A DNA stretch of 64,000 nt. It comes from Cyanoderma ruficeps. Its lineage: Eukaryota > Chordata > Aves > Passeriformes > Timaliidae. Shown here piece by piece: positions 47,321 through 59,455 of this stretch. Every line of letters starts with the position of its first letter. Positions within the stretch are counted from its first letter, which is position 1. Location of the stretch: positions 40,652,523-40,716,522 of the forward strand of contig VZDJ01007747.1 in assembly GCA_008694505.1 (NCBI GenBank). The letters are read 5' to 3'. Below the pieces are notes generated by a model. That model was not told where the DNA came from and did no database searches. It saw nothing but the letters and a program-made list of their open reading frames with translations. The position numbers and the translations under genes were made by a program.

Positions 47321-50300
47321 TTTATCAGTGCTGAGGGGTTTGGAGAGGATGACTAATACAGCCTAAAGCAAATGGGATGAGTGTGCAAGAGTTTGGGGAT
47401 GGAACCATATGGTTTTTAGCAGTAGAAAGTAAAGGTCCTGTCACCTGCAGATCCCTGCACAGGAGCTCTCAGTGGAGGAGCATCATCCAGTGGGTTCTGT
47501 GTGGGCAGGAGTGGAAATGCTTTGAGCTGAAATGTATATTGTAAATAAGAAACAAGAAAGGTAAAAGAGAGTGAGTGAGCTGTGCAGTGGCAAGCAGGAG
47601 AAAAAGGCTGCAGGGAGATTTTCTGCCATTTTTGGACTTTCTTTGAAGGAGAACTTTAGTTCCTTAAGAAAAAAGGAAGCAAGCAAAAGTCTACAAAAAT
47701 CCCATGCATTTTAAATACTGCCAATTCCTAGATGTGACGATAAAATCCCACTGAGTTTCAGAATTTAACAATTAAAAAAGTGAGCAGCCAAGGCATTTAT
47801 CTTGTTTCTTTTGCCTGCTGCACCTAACTTTGGGAAGCTTTGTGATTATTCCCCAAAAATCTTTAATATTCAGAAATCACATGTAGTTTGGCTGGTCTTT
47901 TACACTGAATTGCAGCAGCTGCACACAACCTACTGTGCCAGTACTGGGATTACTTAATCGTGGAAAGCTACTGAATTCAGCTGCCCAGACGTTGGGGCAA
48001 GGAAATCTCTGTTACAGCATCTCCAAATCTGCAGAGTTAAGAAAACACAACAGGAGCAGATGAGCAGGATTCCCACAGCCAGTCCCTCCCCTGGGGTCCA
48101 CGGCAGCATGGGTGGTTTGGCATGTCAGTGAGATTATTATTTTTATTATTGCTTTAAAGCTGATATTAAATCAAAGATCGTACAGGGGCTTCTGCCAACC
48201 AAAACAAAAACATTTATAATTCAAGCGGGGCCTTTCAGGGGTGCATCAGAAATGAAAGTTTCCAAAATTATTCAAGTATACATGAAACAGCTGGAACTGC
48301 TTTGGGTTATGTTCTTGGTGTTTTGAGGTAATGCTATGAAAATCAAATATGTTTATTAGTTTCATAAGCTTTGTGCAAGAGATTCACTAGGACCACTTAA
48401 TAAGATTTGGAGATCTGTCCTTTTGTAAATGATATCTCACAGTTTTAATGTCTCTGACGTCTATCGCTGTAACCAAGTCTGAAATTAGAGATGGAATCTT
48501 CTCCTGAAAATAAAACCCCAATTAATTTAAATTGGAAGGAAACAAGTACTTCAGAGAACTGTATTTGGAGAATAAAGTGTTTATTATTGTTTGAAAGCTT
48601 GGGGATATCCTGCTTGAAAGAAGTCAGGAGTTCACTGGCACCCACCCTCCTTCCATTCCCTCCCGCACGCTGGGGAGTTTGGTCTTGAGGGATTATTTTT
48701 TGCATTCTTATAAAGGGATTTTTACAAAGAAAAAGTGGTCCTCAGCATTTGTATTTATTAAATGCAGTAGCGATACCCAAACCATCGTGAGCATTGCAGG
48801 TAGGTGTAACCTCTGGTCTTTTGCAGAGAAGAAACAGGCTGGATTTCATTAGACCTTGCTTCAGACAGCTCTGTATGGAATTAGGAAAATAAAACCCCCA
48901 AAGTAGATACACCAGAAAATCGGCATAAAGACTTTCAGTGGAAGGGCTATAAAGTTTGGAGTTAACATTTTAGAAAGCTGATCAGGACCCAGCGTTCGCT
49001 GCAAGTCTCTACAGCAAAGGAAAAGATGATTTTTCACTCTGTGGAAGCAAACGGCATCCACCCATTTCCTGAAAGCACCTTTTGTAGGTACATTTTAAAT
49101 AATTGGAAAGGAAGAAACACAGTTTTTCTCTTTTTATGGGTTTCCTAAAATACCTCTCGTGAGCTATTTCTTGTTGTCTTGAGGGAGGAGGCAGCGCAGG
49201 GGTTGCCATGGCGATGCGATTTCGGTTCCATCACCAGTCAATACAGCAGTGCTGTGTTACACGCTTGGCCCATCTGTTCCCCTCGGTGGAGACCCCATTC
49301 AGCTGGAGGTTTCTTTTGTATTCACAAAGTGGGGTAATAAGTGACCTTTTATTATGGGTGGAATCCCTACGTGGGTGGAAAATAACTTCTTTCAGATGTG
49401 GTTGCTCTCTTTTGTAACAGGGAGGAAAACAGCCTTATTTTAAAATTCAAAATCAAATTACCAAAAGCTTTTCTGATATGATATTTTTTCAGGACTAATC
49501 TGCAGGTCCAGTTCAGAATTGCAAAATGCCCATTTGAGCTTGAATGAGCAAATATGTTGTGTATCATAGCACTGGTTTCACTGCCTTACTTTTAACTAAA
49601 GCTGTTTTAAAGAATGTCAAGTCATGAGGTTGGTGTTGTTTGGTTGTTTTGTTGTTTTTTTCTTTTTCTTTACTTGCTGGTGGTGCTTGTAACTGAAAAC
49701 AAAAAAAAAAGAAAAAAAAAAGAAAAAAGGAATAAGGTTTTTCCCACCAATTAAAACCCAAACAGTAGCAGCATTCATCGTTGCTGCTGTTCCCTGAGGC
49801 TTTAGCTGGAGAAGGTGAGCTGGAGAAGGGGATGGAGGCATTCCGGGATGCTCAGCTCTCCCTGGCTGGAGGGAAAATCAATCACACGGCTTGCCGGGGT
49901 TGTGTAACCCTGACCCCGTGTACATCCCAGTTATTGCCTTTTGGGGAAAGACTTGTTTTCCTCTCTGCTAAAACGTCCCGTGCTCCTTGCCTAATTTCCC
50001 AGAGAGGGAATCAATGCATAGTGGGGGCTTTTTTTTTTCCCCCCTCTCTGCATTTGATACCATCATATGGTAAATATTAAGTTTCTTTGCTTTTCTGCTT
50101 CAGAAAGAAAAAGTGCTTTATTTTCTTAAACTTAGATTAGTAATAGTCTGCTTGGTCGTGGCGCCATGGCAGACATGCTCCAAACAACTGGCGAGGTTTG
50201 GATCAAAAAAAATCTGAATTCAGGCAGACCTTAAAAACATTGCATGTAAGATACAGAAAAATATATATTTGTAAAAACCATTCAACTTGGTGCAGGTGAA

Positions 50301-52814
50301 GGAATAAACCAGAATTTCCCTGACATTTCTCCATTTTTCATTATCTTGCCTCTTTGTTTTATGGCTGAAGAGGAGATTGAACCTGAGTTTCCTGGCTGTT
50401 GCTGGGTTGCAGCCCTGAGGAGAGCAAGCAAGCCCTGTCTTCCGTAGGCTTGGGTTTGGACCACAGTGGCAACTTCCCAGCAGAGGAGGAACTGGCTGCT
50501 CCTGTCAGTGTCATCTGTTGTGTTCACATGTCACAGAACGTGCTCTTCCATCTGGGTGCAGATCCCTCTGGGGGCAGTGGGGTGGCCACTGGCATTCTGC
50601 TGGGTTACTATTGACCCACACAGGACTGGGGGCTCACTGAGGAGAGTCCTGGCCAGGATCTCTGTGGGGATGAGATTGAACAGGAATGGCTGTTGTTTGT
50701 TACAGAGCCTTAATCAGGAATCATAAGCACAATCTCCGTTTTTAATTTTCTGATTTATAATAACAGAATCTGCATAAACGGAGCGTTAGTGTACAGCATC
50801 CTTACTCATCTAATTGAGCCTCCTGCTCGTAAAAGGTAATTAAATACAGGCTGTGTAGCTGTAATTAATGAGTAAGGGTGGGACCCCATTGGCTGGGATC
50901 CATAACCAGCTGTGTGTGTTGTTTCCCAGTGCAGGCACTGGAGTCCATGTGGGGCTGCCCAGAGGTGCTGGACTCCGCTCACTGTCCTGCCCTGTGTCCA
51001 GCCTTGCTGTGAAGGTGTTTCATCTCCATCATTAGCTGAGGGGTTTAGCACAGGGTAGGTGTGCTCATGACTTTGGTTTTACCTGTCTGAGCTTTACATC
51101 TTCACAGGATAGGGAGTCATGGAGGCATGGTACATAACTTAATTCCTTTGGAGATTTTTTTAAAGGTGTAGTTGACCTAAGTTACCAAAACCTTGACTTC
51201 CCTGCAAAGGAGAAATACACGAAGCCATTTTATGCTTTCTTTTGTTAATTTGTTTGGAAGTTAATAAAACCCCTGGTTTCTTAGTTGGATGTGTAGTTCT
51301 TTTTGTTAGTGTCTCCTTGGTTTTATTCCAGGTGAAGCAAGACTTGGCTAGAGAAGTTTGATGTTGATTCATCTCCTAATTTAATATTTGGTACTTTTTT
51401 TTGTTGAAAAGATATATTACCTGTGTAAATCTGAGTTGTCTAAATTCTTCTAAGAAACTGGTTATTTAATCACTGTTATTTTTATGCTGAGAAACTGTCT
51501 TTCATATTCTGTATTTTTTATATTTTAAAAACACACATGAATGGAAAAATGCATCCCCTTACATTAAGAGAGAAATGAAACTTGGTTTGTGTTCACTGCA
51601 GTGCTCACTCTGAGATGTATTGTGGCAGGACCTTCATTTTTTGTTAATGGTGTAGAATCTCCTCATTGAAATGGGTTTAATATTTTAGTTTCTGAGGCAG
51701 TAATTGAACATCTGGTCACAGAAGAGGAGATTTTTTAAAAACTCCCCCAAGTCTGGATGGATGATGCTAACTTCCAGTCATGTCTGTTGGCCTTAGACCT
51801 AATTTCCATTCAGTAGCTGAATCCATGTTAGTAACCTAAGTATTCAAAAGATATGACCTTTTTCTGTAGCACTATCAAACCTGGCTATGTGGGGTTATTA
51901 TACATTTTTAATTATGTTGCAGTAAAAATCCCAATTATTAAAAAGAAATTCTGAACAGTCAAGAGGCATTTTTCTTTTTCTTCTCACAGTTCTTTTCTAT
52001 TAAACGAAGCTCAGATTATTTTAGCTTTTTTTTGAAATTGATACTGTTCAGTTTTTCTCTGCTTGTATCCAGGGCCCACCCAGAATAAAACTCTACTGTG
52101 CAGTATAGTAGTGTTTGGTTTCTTTTGACAGCTTGCCAGGAAAAGATTTTCTGTTTGTTCTCTTATGATTTTAAAGTTACACTTGTCACTCTCTGTGGGC
52201 ATCGGGAACCAGCAGCAGCTAAATGCCAACCAAAAATACTCCTGCAGGCACTCAGGCACTTGATTTTCTCTCTCTTTCTTTAAATGCCATTATTTCCTTG
52301 TAGTTGCAAGGAAAATGAGGCAGTGCAGGGAGTGGGGGCATTTTCAGGAGGGAGCCAGCTGTGGAGTTACGCTACAAAGCTTCAGCTTGTACAACACGCA
52401 GTGCTGCACTGAACTGGACCCCTAATACAAGGGACTTTGGTTGTGTTAATAAAAAGGCACAGCAGCCACACAGGGAAATAGTGTGTTTTTTAAGACAGGT
52501 GATTCAGTGTGATTAAATGTGGATTTAGATTGCTGAATAAGGATGAACTGTAGGAATGAACTGTTTGGGCATCCTTTTGAGTGTATTTTCCATCACCCCT
52601 TGTAGCTGGTGTGCAGATACTACCCGTTCCAGGCCTTGCTTCCACTCTGGATGTGGCAGCAATGCCTGGAAGCAACACCTCTTTGGACTTTGTCATTCCC
52701 TAGAGTGCTAACAAATACCATTTGATAGTGTTATTTAGAGCGTGAGCAGATAATAATTTATTATTGGAACTTACTAAAACCCCATTAATTTTCTAATTTT
52801 GTGTGTTGCTCTAA
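47321..52814. other. Non-coding stretch, probable intron
   Basis: No gene is supported. The stretch contains a consensus-like X-box at 49,202 and poly-A/T runs near 49,650-49,730. The segment 50,720-50,880 is rich in ATTA/TAAT cores without simple repeats and may be a conserved non-coding element. A 99-codon frame at 49,781-50,080 has no recognisable domain. Confidence 0.5.
49202..49215 (+). promoter_or_regulatory. RFX X-box-like site
   Basis: GTTGCCATGGCGAT matches the RFX X-box (GTTGCCATGGMAAC type) at all but the last few positions, including the central dyad CCATGG. The 50 bases on either side are less AT-rich and hold a few CpGs, unlike most of the region, which favours a real element. 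Binding is inferred, not shown. Confidence 0.45.
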
Positions 52815-52945
52815 GGTGGGGGTTGGTCTCTCTTCCCAAGTAACAAGTGATGGTACAAGAGGAAATGGCCTCAAGTTGTGCCAGGGGAAGTTGATTGGAT
52901 GTTAGGAAAAATTACCTTACTTGAAAGGGTCCCACGGCAGTGAAA
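52815..52945 (+). mobile_element. CR1 LINE internal 3' fragment
   Basis: The phrases GGTTGGTCTCTCTTCCCAAG, TAACAAGTGATGGTACAAGA, GGAAATGGCCTCAAGTTGTG, CCAGGGGAAGTTGATTGGAT, GTTAGGAAAAATTACCTTAC and TGAAAGGGT follow the CR1 3' region in order. The copy lacks the last part and the terminal octamer, so it is cut at both ends. No coding capacity remains. Confidence 0.87.
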
Positions 52946-54056
52946 TTTAGACCACCTAAGCTTAGCAAACATTTTAGACTGGTTGCCACTGTTTGATTTA
53001 GTACTATTGATTTCCAGCTTGTTTCTCTTTAGGAAACAATAATTTGTTCAAAACATAAACCTGTTTTTTCCTTCTTATGTCTGCGGATTCCCAGCCATCC
53101 CCGACTGCTGCTCAAGTGCTGTTTGCCAATGATTTCTTTGTTTTCTTCCTAGAAAAATTTGTAGATGTAAAAATTGCTTCAGCAAAAATCAATTTCAATT
53201 AGTGTCTGCTTTGTTACCCATTAGCACTTTCAGGGAAGAGGTTCAGCAAGAGACACTGGAGGTTTTTGTCACAGGATATTGGTAGAGCTATTTTCGATGG
53301 CCTCATCCAGAGGATGGGAATAGGGAAACAAACAAGACTTTTCATGAACCTGAATTCTGTCCACAGAATCTTGTATGTTTTATATATACCTGTTTACACA
53401 AAGAGAGAAATCATCCGGCCTGGATTCTGTTTGGAGAAAGCACATGGAAGATATTTTTCAGCTGAGTTTGTGACATTGTATTTCAGCTCGGAGGAACTCA
53501 GTGATCTGTTGACAGCAGGACAGTAGAGATCACAAAACTATTTCTGGATGGTAGTACAGAGTTTGATTCAATTTGAAAAGAAGGTAGTTGAGTGGCATTA
53601 CTACAGCACTTACAGCGTTTATAAAAAAATAAATTATAGATCAGATGGGGGATTATATTTGGAAAAGTGCGCTTATGTCTTCTTGTGTGCTGTGGCAGTA
53701 AATACTTCATGAACGCAAGGATTTAAAATTAAATGTCTGGTAATAGAAATGTATTTCTATAACGCCAATTCCTGCCACTGAATTCTAAGTGAGAGACTTC
53801 CAAATGCCTTCTTGCTCTACACACTGTTAAGTAAAAGTAGCCTTTGTTAAGCAAGGAGATTCTTAAATAAGCCCAAGACATTGCAAGTTCTTTGTCAACC
53901 GTGCTCCTTTCCATATTACAGATGGATTTTTTTACAGATAGTTACGCTAGAATTTTACAAATGGCAGGGGTATGTTTATGAATGCTGGATTTCATAGAAC
54001 TTATGTAAAATTTGTTTTAACAAGGCTCTGGATTTTGTATACTTCTCTCCCGCTAG
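52946..54056. other. Non-coding stretch, probable intron
   Basis: No gene is supported. An 86-codon plus-strand frame at 53,266-53,526 starts at a non-ATG codon and matches no family known to me. The sequence is otherwise AT-rich and unremarkable. Confidence 0.5.
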
Positions 54057-54286
54057 AAAATCAGAAGTTTTTACTTGCCGTTTTGCCTGAATTTTCTGCC
54101 AGCCGTTTCAGTTGAAAACCTGAACGGTGAGTTACAGGGTAATAAATTTGTCTGGCTGATGGGGACCCCACCTTTTGTGGCGAAGCAAGCCCAGATGCAG
54201 CTGAAGTTTGCAGAAAGTCTGAATGCAGACCAGAGTTTTACCTGTCTAGCAAGAGATCTCCACAGCACTAGAGAACACCTTGCCAG
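54057..54286 (+). other. Possible 230-nt exon with open frame (weak)
   Basis: A pyrimidine-rich acceptor (ACTTCTCTCCCGCTAG) ends at 54,056 and a donor CAG|GTAACT starts at 54,287. The frame from 54,057 is open through all 76 codons and closes with TAA only just past the donor. A second donor, ACG|GTGAGT at 54,127, would give a 70-nt exon. The peptide (for example KIRSFYLPFCLNFLPAVSVE, then a Gln/Ala/Leu-rich part) shows no domain I know. The minus strand is also open across it, which weakens the coding case. The phase does not match the candidate first exon. Confidence 0.2.
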
Positions 54287-54655
54287 GTAACTGGTGCTGG
54301 CAGCACTGCAGGAGAGTTCCTGGGCATCTCCACGTGGTATTTTTATTGGGTATTCCACAGCTCCCACAAACACACCGAGCTGGTTTTAAATTAACAGCTC
54401 GAATGCCTGGGCCCTTGCAGGGGCAGCGCTGAGCTGAGTGTGAAGGAGCTGTGTCTGCACTAACCCAGCTCCTTGGGTGGCTCCTGCAGCTCCTGCTGCC
54501 CTGGCACTGCTCTTACACCTCCCCACGTGTGGCCCACAGACTGAGGGGAGGACGGATTCTTTCTTGATTTATGATGCTGGAATCCTGTTAACATCAGCAG
54601 GGCAGCTGCTCCTGTGAAATGAGCACCACAGGCAAAAGAAAAAGGTACTGAGCTT

Positions 54656-54755
54656 TTATATACATATATATTTTATATATGCATGTAAGTGCACATGCAC
54701 ATATAAAGTAAATACATATGAGTATATATAACCATTTAAAAAATATATAAATACA
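54656..54755. repeat. TATA-rich low-complexity tract
   Basis: TATATA runs are interspersed with ACATATG and GCACATGCAC words. It is AT-rich, partly alternating purine-pyrimidine DNA. Confidence 0.85.
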
Positions 54756-55384
54756 GCCAATTTAGTATAGGAAACAAATTATTCTGCCCCCAGAGCATGG
54801 CTTGTTACCAGTAGAACAGTACTCTGCAGCTGAATTGCTGCTCTGATTGTAGCTTGATGTGAAAGATAAACTTCGATTAATCAATGTTTTTATTTAGTCA
54901 CCTGTAGAGTACAGTGAAGTTGTGTCATACCAAATTTTAAAGGTGGGAACTGCAGTTACCTGAGTTATCTCTCTATCGAGAGATTTTTTTTTTTAATTAT
55001 GGTTAAAAGTGCTCTTGTTCCAAGTCACCCAATTTAAAGGAATAGTCATGCAATTAGTCATCTAATTGAAAAGAGTAACAGCTCGGATAATAAGAAAAAC
55101 CTGCTTTCCATTTTGTAGAGTTTATAGTTAATATTGGCAAGTTTTCCCAACTTCATTGTTTTTTCTGCTGAAATATTAGACCTGAGTGGGGAGTCGATAG
55201 CAGCAGAATATCTGAGCAGCCCCAAGGGGCTGAGTGGAGCAGTTCCAGATGCTGGAAAAATTTTTATATTTTCTTGTATATTTATAAGAGCCCAGTTGCA
55301 GTACTATTTTTCTTTTGTGAATTTTAGGAAAACTTGCTTTATAACTAACATATGCTTGTGTGGAATCTCTGCTTCTGCACCTTG

Positions 55385-55431
55385 AATAAAGATGGGCTAG
55401 AGGAAGGGTTTTTTTTACTCAAAAAAAAAAA
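55385..55431 (+). other. AATAAA followed by A-run (retrocopy-like end)
   Basis: AATAAA at 55,385 is followed about 30 bases later by eleven A residues and then ATT and seven more A. This resembles the end of a polyadenylated RNA copied into the genome, as well as a real polyadenylation site reading into an A-rich patch. The upstream 250 bases hold an 83-codon open frame ending at the AATAAA, with a non-ATG start and no known domain. No parent gene was recognised. Confidence 0.25.
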
Positions 55432-56839
55432 TTAAAAAAAGTTAGTGGAAGGAGAAGTCTCATGTTTAAGACCTGTTTGAATCTTCATAATCTTCAAATA
55501 TGAATTTCACATATGTTATCTTGTTATATCTGAAATTGCTCTGTGTCAAATTTAATTCCTGACCAGATTCCTCATACCCATACCTACTGCTTTCTTTCTA
55601 AATCCCTGGACAGTAATCTGTTTTATGTATACCACCCTCTTCACTCATCACAGCTCTTGCAAATAGAATTACGATGATGAGAAGGATGCAGGAAGAATGA
55701 AGAACAGCAGATTTTCCCATAGCTGTCCTTGCTCCTCTCACTGCCATGAGATCCCTGTGCTCCTCTGAGGCTCCACAGCTGAGTTAGGCTGGGCAAAGCT
55801 TTTTCTGCTGGCTTTCTCCTTTCTTCTGGAGAGCTGGCACCTTTTCCACTGCTTGTCTCTGACAAATACTTGGGCATTCCTGTTCTCCCACAAGTGCTTG
55901 CCAGTTCTGTGTGTTGTAGCTAATTTAGGTATTATCCTATATTATATATTATTACAGGTAACTCCTCAGGAATTTGGGTCAACTCAAATATAATTTTTCT
56001 TTGCTGGCCAGGAACACATTTTTGAAATTAATTAAAAAAAATAAAAGTTACATTGGTACTTCCAAATGCAAACTCAAACTCAGGATGACAACACATTTCT
56101 CAGCACCTGGATGGTGCCTACTTGGAGGCAAGGCAGAGGGTGATGCTAGTAAAGGCTGTTGCACATTCCCCAGCAGAAACAAGGAGGAATCAGCAGTGCA
56201 GTAAGGCTGTGGGAAGCCAGGAAAATGCAGGAGCCAAGGGGATGCTCCATGCTGGGCTGGCTGATGCTGTGGATTTCTCTCTGCTGACGGGACCGTCCCC
56301 ATTCAGGACTGTAGGTCAGACATGACTTCTTATCTTGTCCCCTGGTTAAACCAGGACCTTGACTGGCTCACTGGCTTGCTCACAGAAATCAGCTACAAGC
56401 ATTTTATAAACCTATAATTAACATTTTTGACACCTATAACCTCTGAAATCTGGCTAATCAGGATCTCATCTGGTTTATTAGCTGCTTCTTGCCTCTTATT
56501 TAGGTTTCCAGCTCTGTCATGTGAGCTGGAGCCTCTCTGATTAACCATCCTGGATGCAAACTTCGGGGGTTTAATTATCTTCCTAAAAGCCAGCGTGTCG
56601 TTACCTTTTAGAAACACATGCTCAGTTCTTACGCAGATGTTGTTCTTAAAATCTGTTTTTGTAAACATCTCTTTTTCTGGGCCAAGAGGTTTCTGATAGC
56701 TATATATAGCTGGATGTGATTTCCTGGGGGGGCAGCAGCAGTAAATCAAGCCCCATCAGTCAGGTATGCATCCCTCCTGCAGCTCCCAATTCTCACGAGA
56801 AAGTTGAAAGAATCATGAATTAAATTACACTTAATTGGT

Positions 56840-56857
56840 AATGAATTTAAATTCATT
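56840..56857. repeat. 18-bp perfect palindrome
   Basis: AATGAATTTAAATTCATT reads the same on both strands. Its AT-rich make-up makes chance occurrence plausible, though 18 bp is longer than expected for one site. A homeodomain-type dimer site is a speculative alternative. Confidence 0.95.
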
Positions 56858-57965
56858 CAGTTTACTCCAATTTCTTCTTCTGCTTGGAAAGTAATTTTAA
56901 ATGAAAGGTGCAGATACTTGCAGAGATCATGTCTCAGAAAACACTAAAATAGGGATGTTGAATGATGTATTTAACTGATGATTAAAAAAGTTGATGTAAT
57001 CCTGTGGAATGGGTGGAAGTACTTACACTTTCTCCATCTGTGACTTACAAAGCCATGATTCTGTTGTTTTTACATCTCAGTATTTCACACACACAGGTCA
57101 GCAGATCATAATTATTCCTACCTGTTTGTGGCTTAATATGTGGGAGCCAAGATATCTATTTTTTTTTCTTTTGGAGAGGTGTTGCTTCTTACTGCTACTC
57201 AAGGAAACTTAGACAAAACCTATTAATTCCTCTTTCTTGCTTCCTAAATGTTTTTGTTAATTGTCTATGCTAAATTGTTGGTTTTCTCTAATGAATCTGT
57301 GGATGCTATCCAGTGATAGAATAGGATTTTGTAGGTGACAGCCATAATATATCTATATACCATTCAGGGAACTTAGACATCTACAGATTCCAGCTGTGTA
57401 AGAACAGCCCGAGGGTGAATCTTATAGGCATAAAAATTTCCTATCTGCAGGAATTTTATTTCCTGCATGGACAGTTAAAGGGAAGCTCCAGAAGCAAAAG
57501 ACTCCACATACAAATCTGAGAAATGGATTGGGTATTTTGGGCACCGTGTGTATGTGTTGTGAATTAATCCCTGACTGCTCTGTATGGATCCATGCAAGTT
57601 GTGTGCTCTTTCAAAAGAAGAACATTCACTTTCTGAATGTGAAGCTTTAAAAAAGTTTGCCAGCCAGACATCAAGTGCTGCAGTGAAGGTTTTCTGGGGT
57701 ATTTGGAGAGCTGCTCTTCTCATGGTCCTGACTGGAGATCCTGGAAGGAAAGTGAATGCATACCAGTCCTGTCTCCTATTTGAAATGTTGAGGATTTTTT
57801 TCGTTGGTTGCTTTCTTCTTACTTGAGGTGGACCCGTGAGCTTTCAGAGAGAGGGGAAGCTGACTGAGCAATTTTAACTCATGCTTTGCAATACTTGGAA
57901 GTCATACTTTTATGGTTTTATGCTCCTCTTTCTTGTAGAGTTTTAATTTTTTAATGCATCTTTGT

Positions 57966-57997
57966 TTATATTTTCAGTCACTTATATTTTCAGTCAC
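57966..57997. repeat. 16-bp perfect tandem duplication
   Basis: TTATATTTTCAGTCAC occurs twice head to tail (57,966-57,981 and 57,982-57,997) without a mismatch. It is a recent slippage event and duplicates an acceptor-like TTTTCAG. Confidence 0.95.
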
Positions 57998-59290
57998 ATA
58001 AAATTCACTGGTTTATGTAGTAGAAATTTAAAGGTTTGAAGCTTTTAATCCCAAGTTAAGGAAATATTTAAGAATTTTTTTGAAACCAAGCAAAACACAA
58101 AGCAGAGGCCAGCCCCTTCCCATCAGCTGTGCTCTCTGTTAGTTTCTTCAGGCTCCTAGTAAAATGGAACAGGCAAATCAATAACTGCTGTTTAATAATG
58201 TGTTAGTAATAATGCAGCTGCTGGACTGTGAAAACTCATATCAGCCTTTTTGCCTTGCTGGAACTGTGTAGCTTATGTGCCACAGGTAACTACTGAGTGA
58301 GTTATCTGTCGAGATCTGCTGCTTGTTTTATATTTGATGGCCAGAATCAAAGAGAAAGCTTTGGATAAAGGATGAGGTGGCAGATTCAGAGATGTGCCAA
58401 GAGTTCATCACCTCCTGCATTGTGTTATTTTATCAAACAGTTAACAAACAGAGGTACAAAGTATTCAAATCATCCAAGTGGCCTTGCAGCTGGATAAACA
58501 GTGCAAAGCTCCTGCAGCTACTGAATCAAGTTAATTTGGACTTTTTAGAATATACCTGGAGACTTTGTGTAGTTCAGCATCAGTGCCTGCAAGCGGGTGG
58601 TGCTAAATGGGGATTTATGTGCTTTTGGAGCGAGGTTTGGAAGAGGGTTTTGATTTTCTGTGATGTTATTCCCAAATGTTTTTGATAGAAAAGCCTTTTT
58701 GACGAGGTGCTGTGCCAGCAGCCTGTGAGGCAGAGATCAGCTTCCCTGGGAAGGGGCGATTCCGGAGCCCTCTTGGCTGGGCTGTGTCCGCGGTTGTACA
58801 AATTGAGATTCTTGTTCTCATTCTTGCTTGAAATCTCTAAAATACTGTTTGCACTTGCCCTTGCAAGACTGTTCTTCCGGATATGCTCTTCCAGGGTAGG
58901 CCCTCAGTCTTGCAGACATCATGAGCACCCTGAGAACTTCCCAGACATTCCTGGTACCTGGATAACATGACTGGAGAATGGAGGGCATCAGTGAAGTACT
59001 CAGAAGTGGGGAAAGGAACATTTTCTGAGGAAAATTTCCAAATAACTTTCTAAAGGAGAGTAAAATTTTTCACAGATGTTAACACTGGCTTCGGGGGATT
59101 CCTGGGGAAATGCTTTCACCTTGTGTGGAAACAACAAACCTGGATAGTGAAGTAAACCAGCATATTTATTAAAGGCAGAAAATGAATGTTAGTGCTCAGT
59201 TAAGGTTGAGAAGTGAAACAGGTGAACACTTGTGACATCTAATGCTACATTACCATGACTAGTTAGTATTTATATACAAGTAGATATAGT

Positions 59291-59455
59291 GGGTTAAATT
59301 TTAGTGAATGAAAAAAATATTGCTAAAAAATGCTGAAAATATGGCATGTATGAAATGTGATGGAGTTAATCAATATGGAGGGTTAAAACAGGGTGAATGC
59401 AAAAAGCGTGCCTGAAAATATGGCCTATATTAAATGAGGTGGAGTTAACCTTGGT
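59291..59455 (+). repeat. Diverged 89-bp tandem duplication
   Basis: Copy 1 starts at 59,291 (GGGTTAAATTTTAGTGAATG) and copy 2 at 59,380 (GGGTTAAAACAGGGTGAATG). Both continue through a CTGAAAATATGGC block, then TAT..AAATG.G.TGGAGTTAA. The period is about 89 bp. Substitutions are spread along the copies, so the duplication is old. No family is recognised. Confidence 0.85.

Larger units (their letters stand above)
54287..59290. other. Non-coding stretch, probable intron
   Basis: No gene is supported. It holds a GC-richer patch at about 54,390-54,560, a TATA-rich tract at 54,656-54,755, an AATAAA plus A-run near 55,385-55,431, an 18-bp palindrome at 56,840 and a 16-bp tandem duplication at 57,966. 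Open frames such as 56,393-56,749 (minus, 118 codons) and 58,377-58,685 (plus) have no recognisable domain. Confidence 0.5.

Noticed and set aside
50530..50720. Possible CR1 or other repeat around GATCTCTGTGGGGATGAG
   Set aside because: The phrases do not follow CR1 in order; I could not match them to any family.
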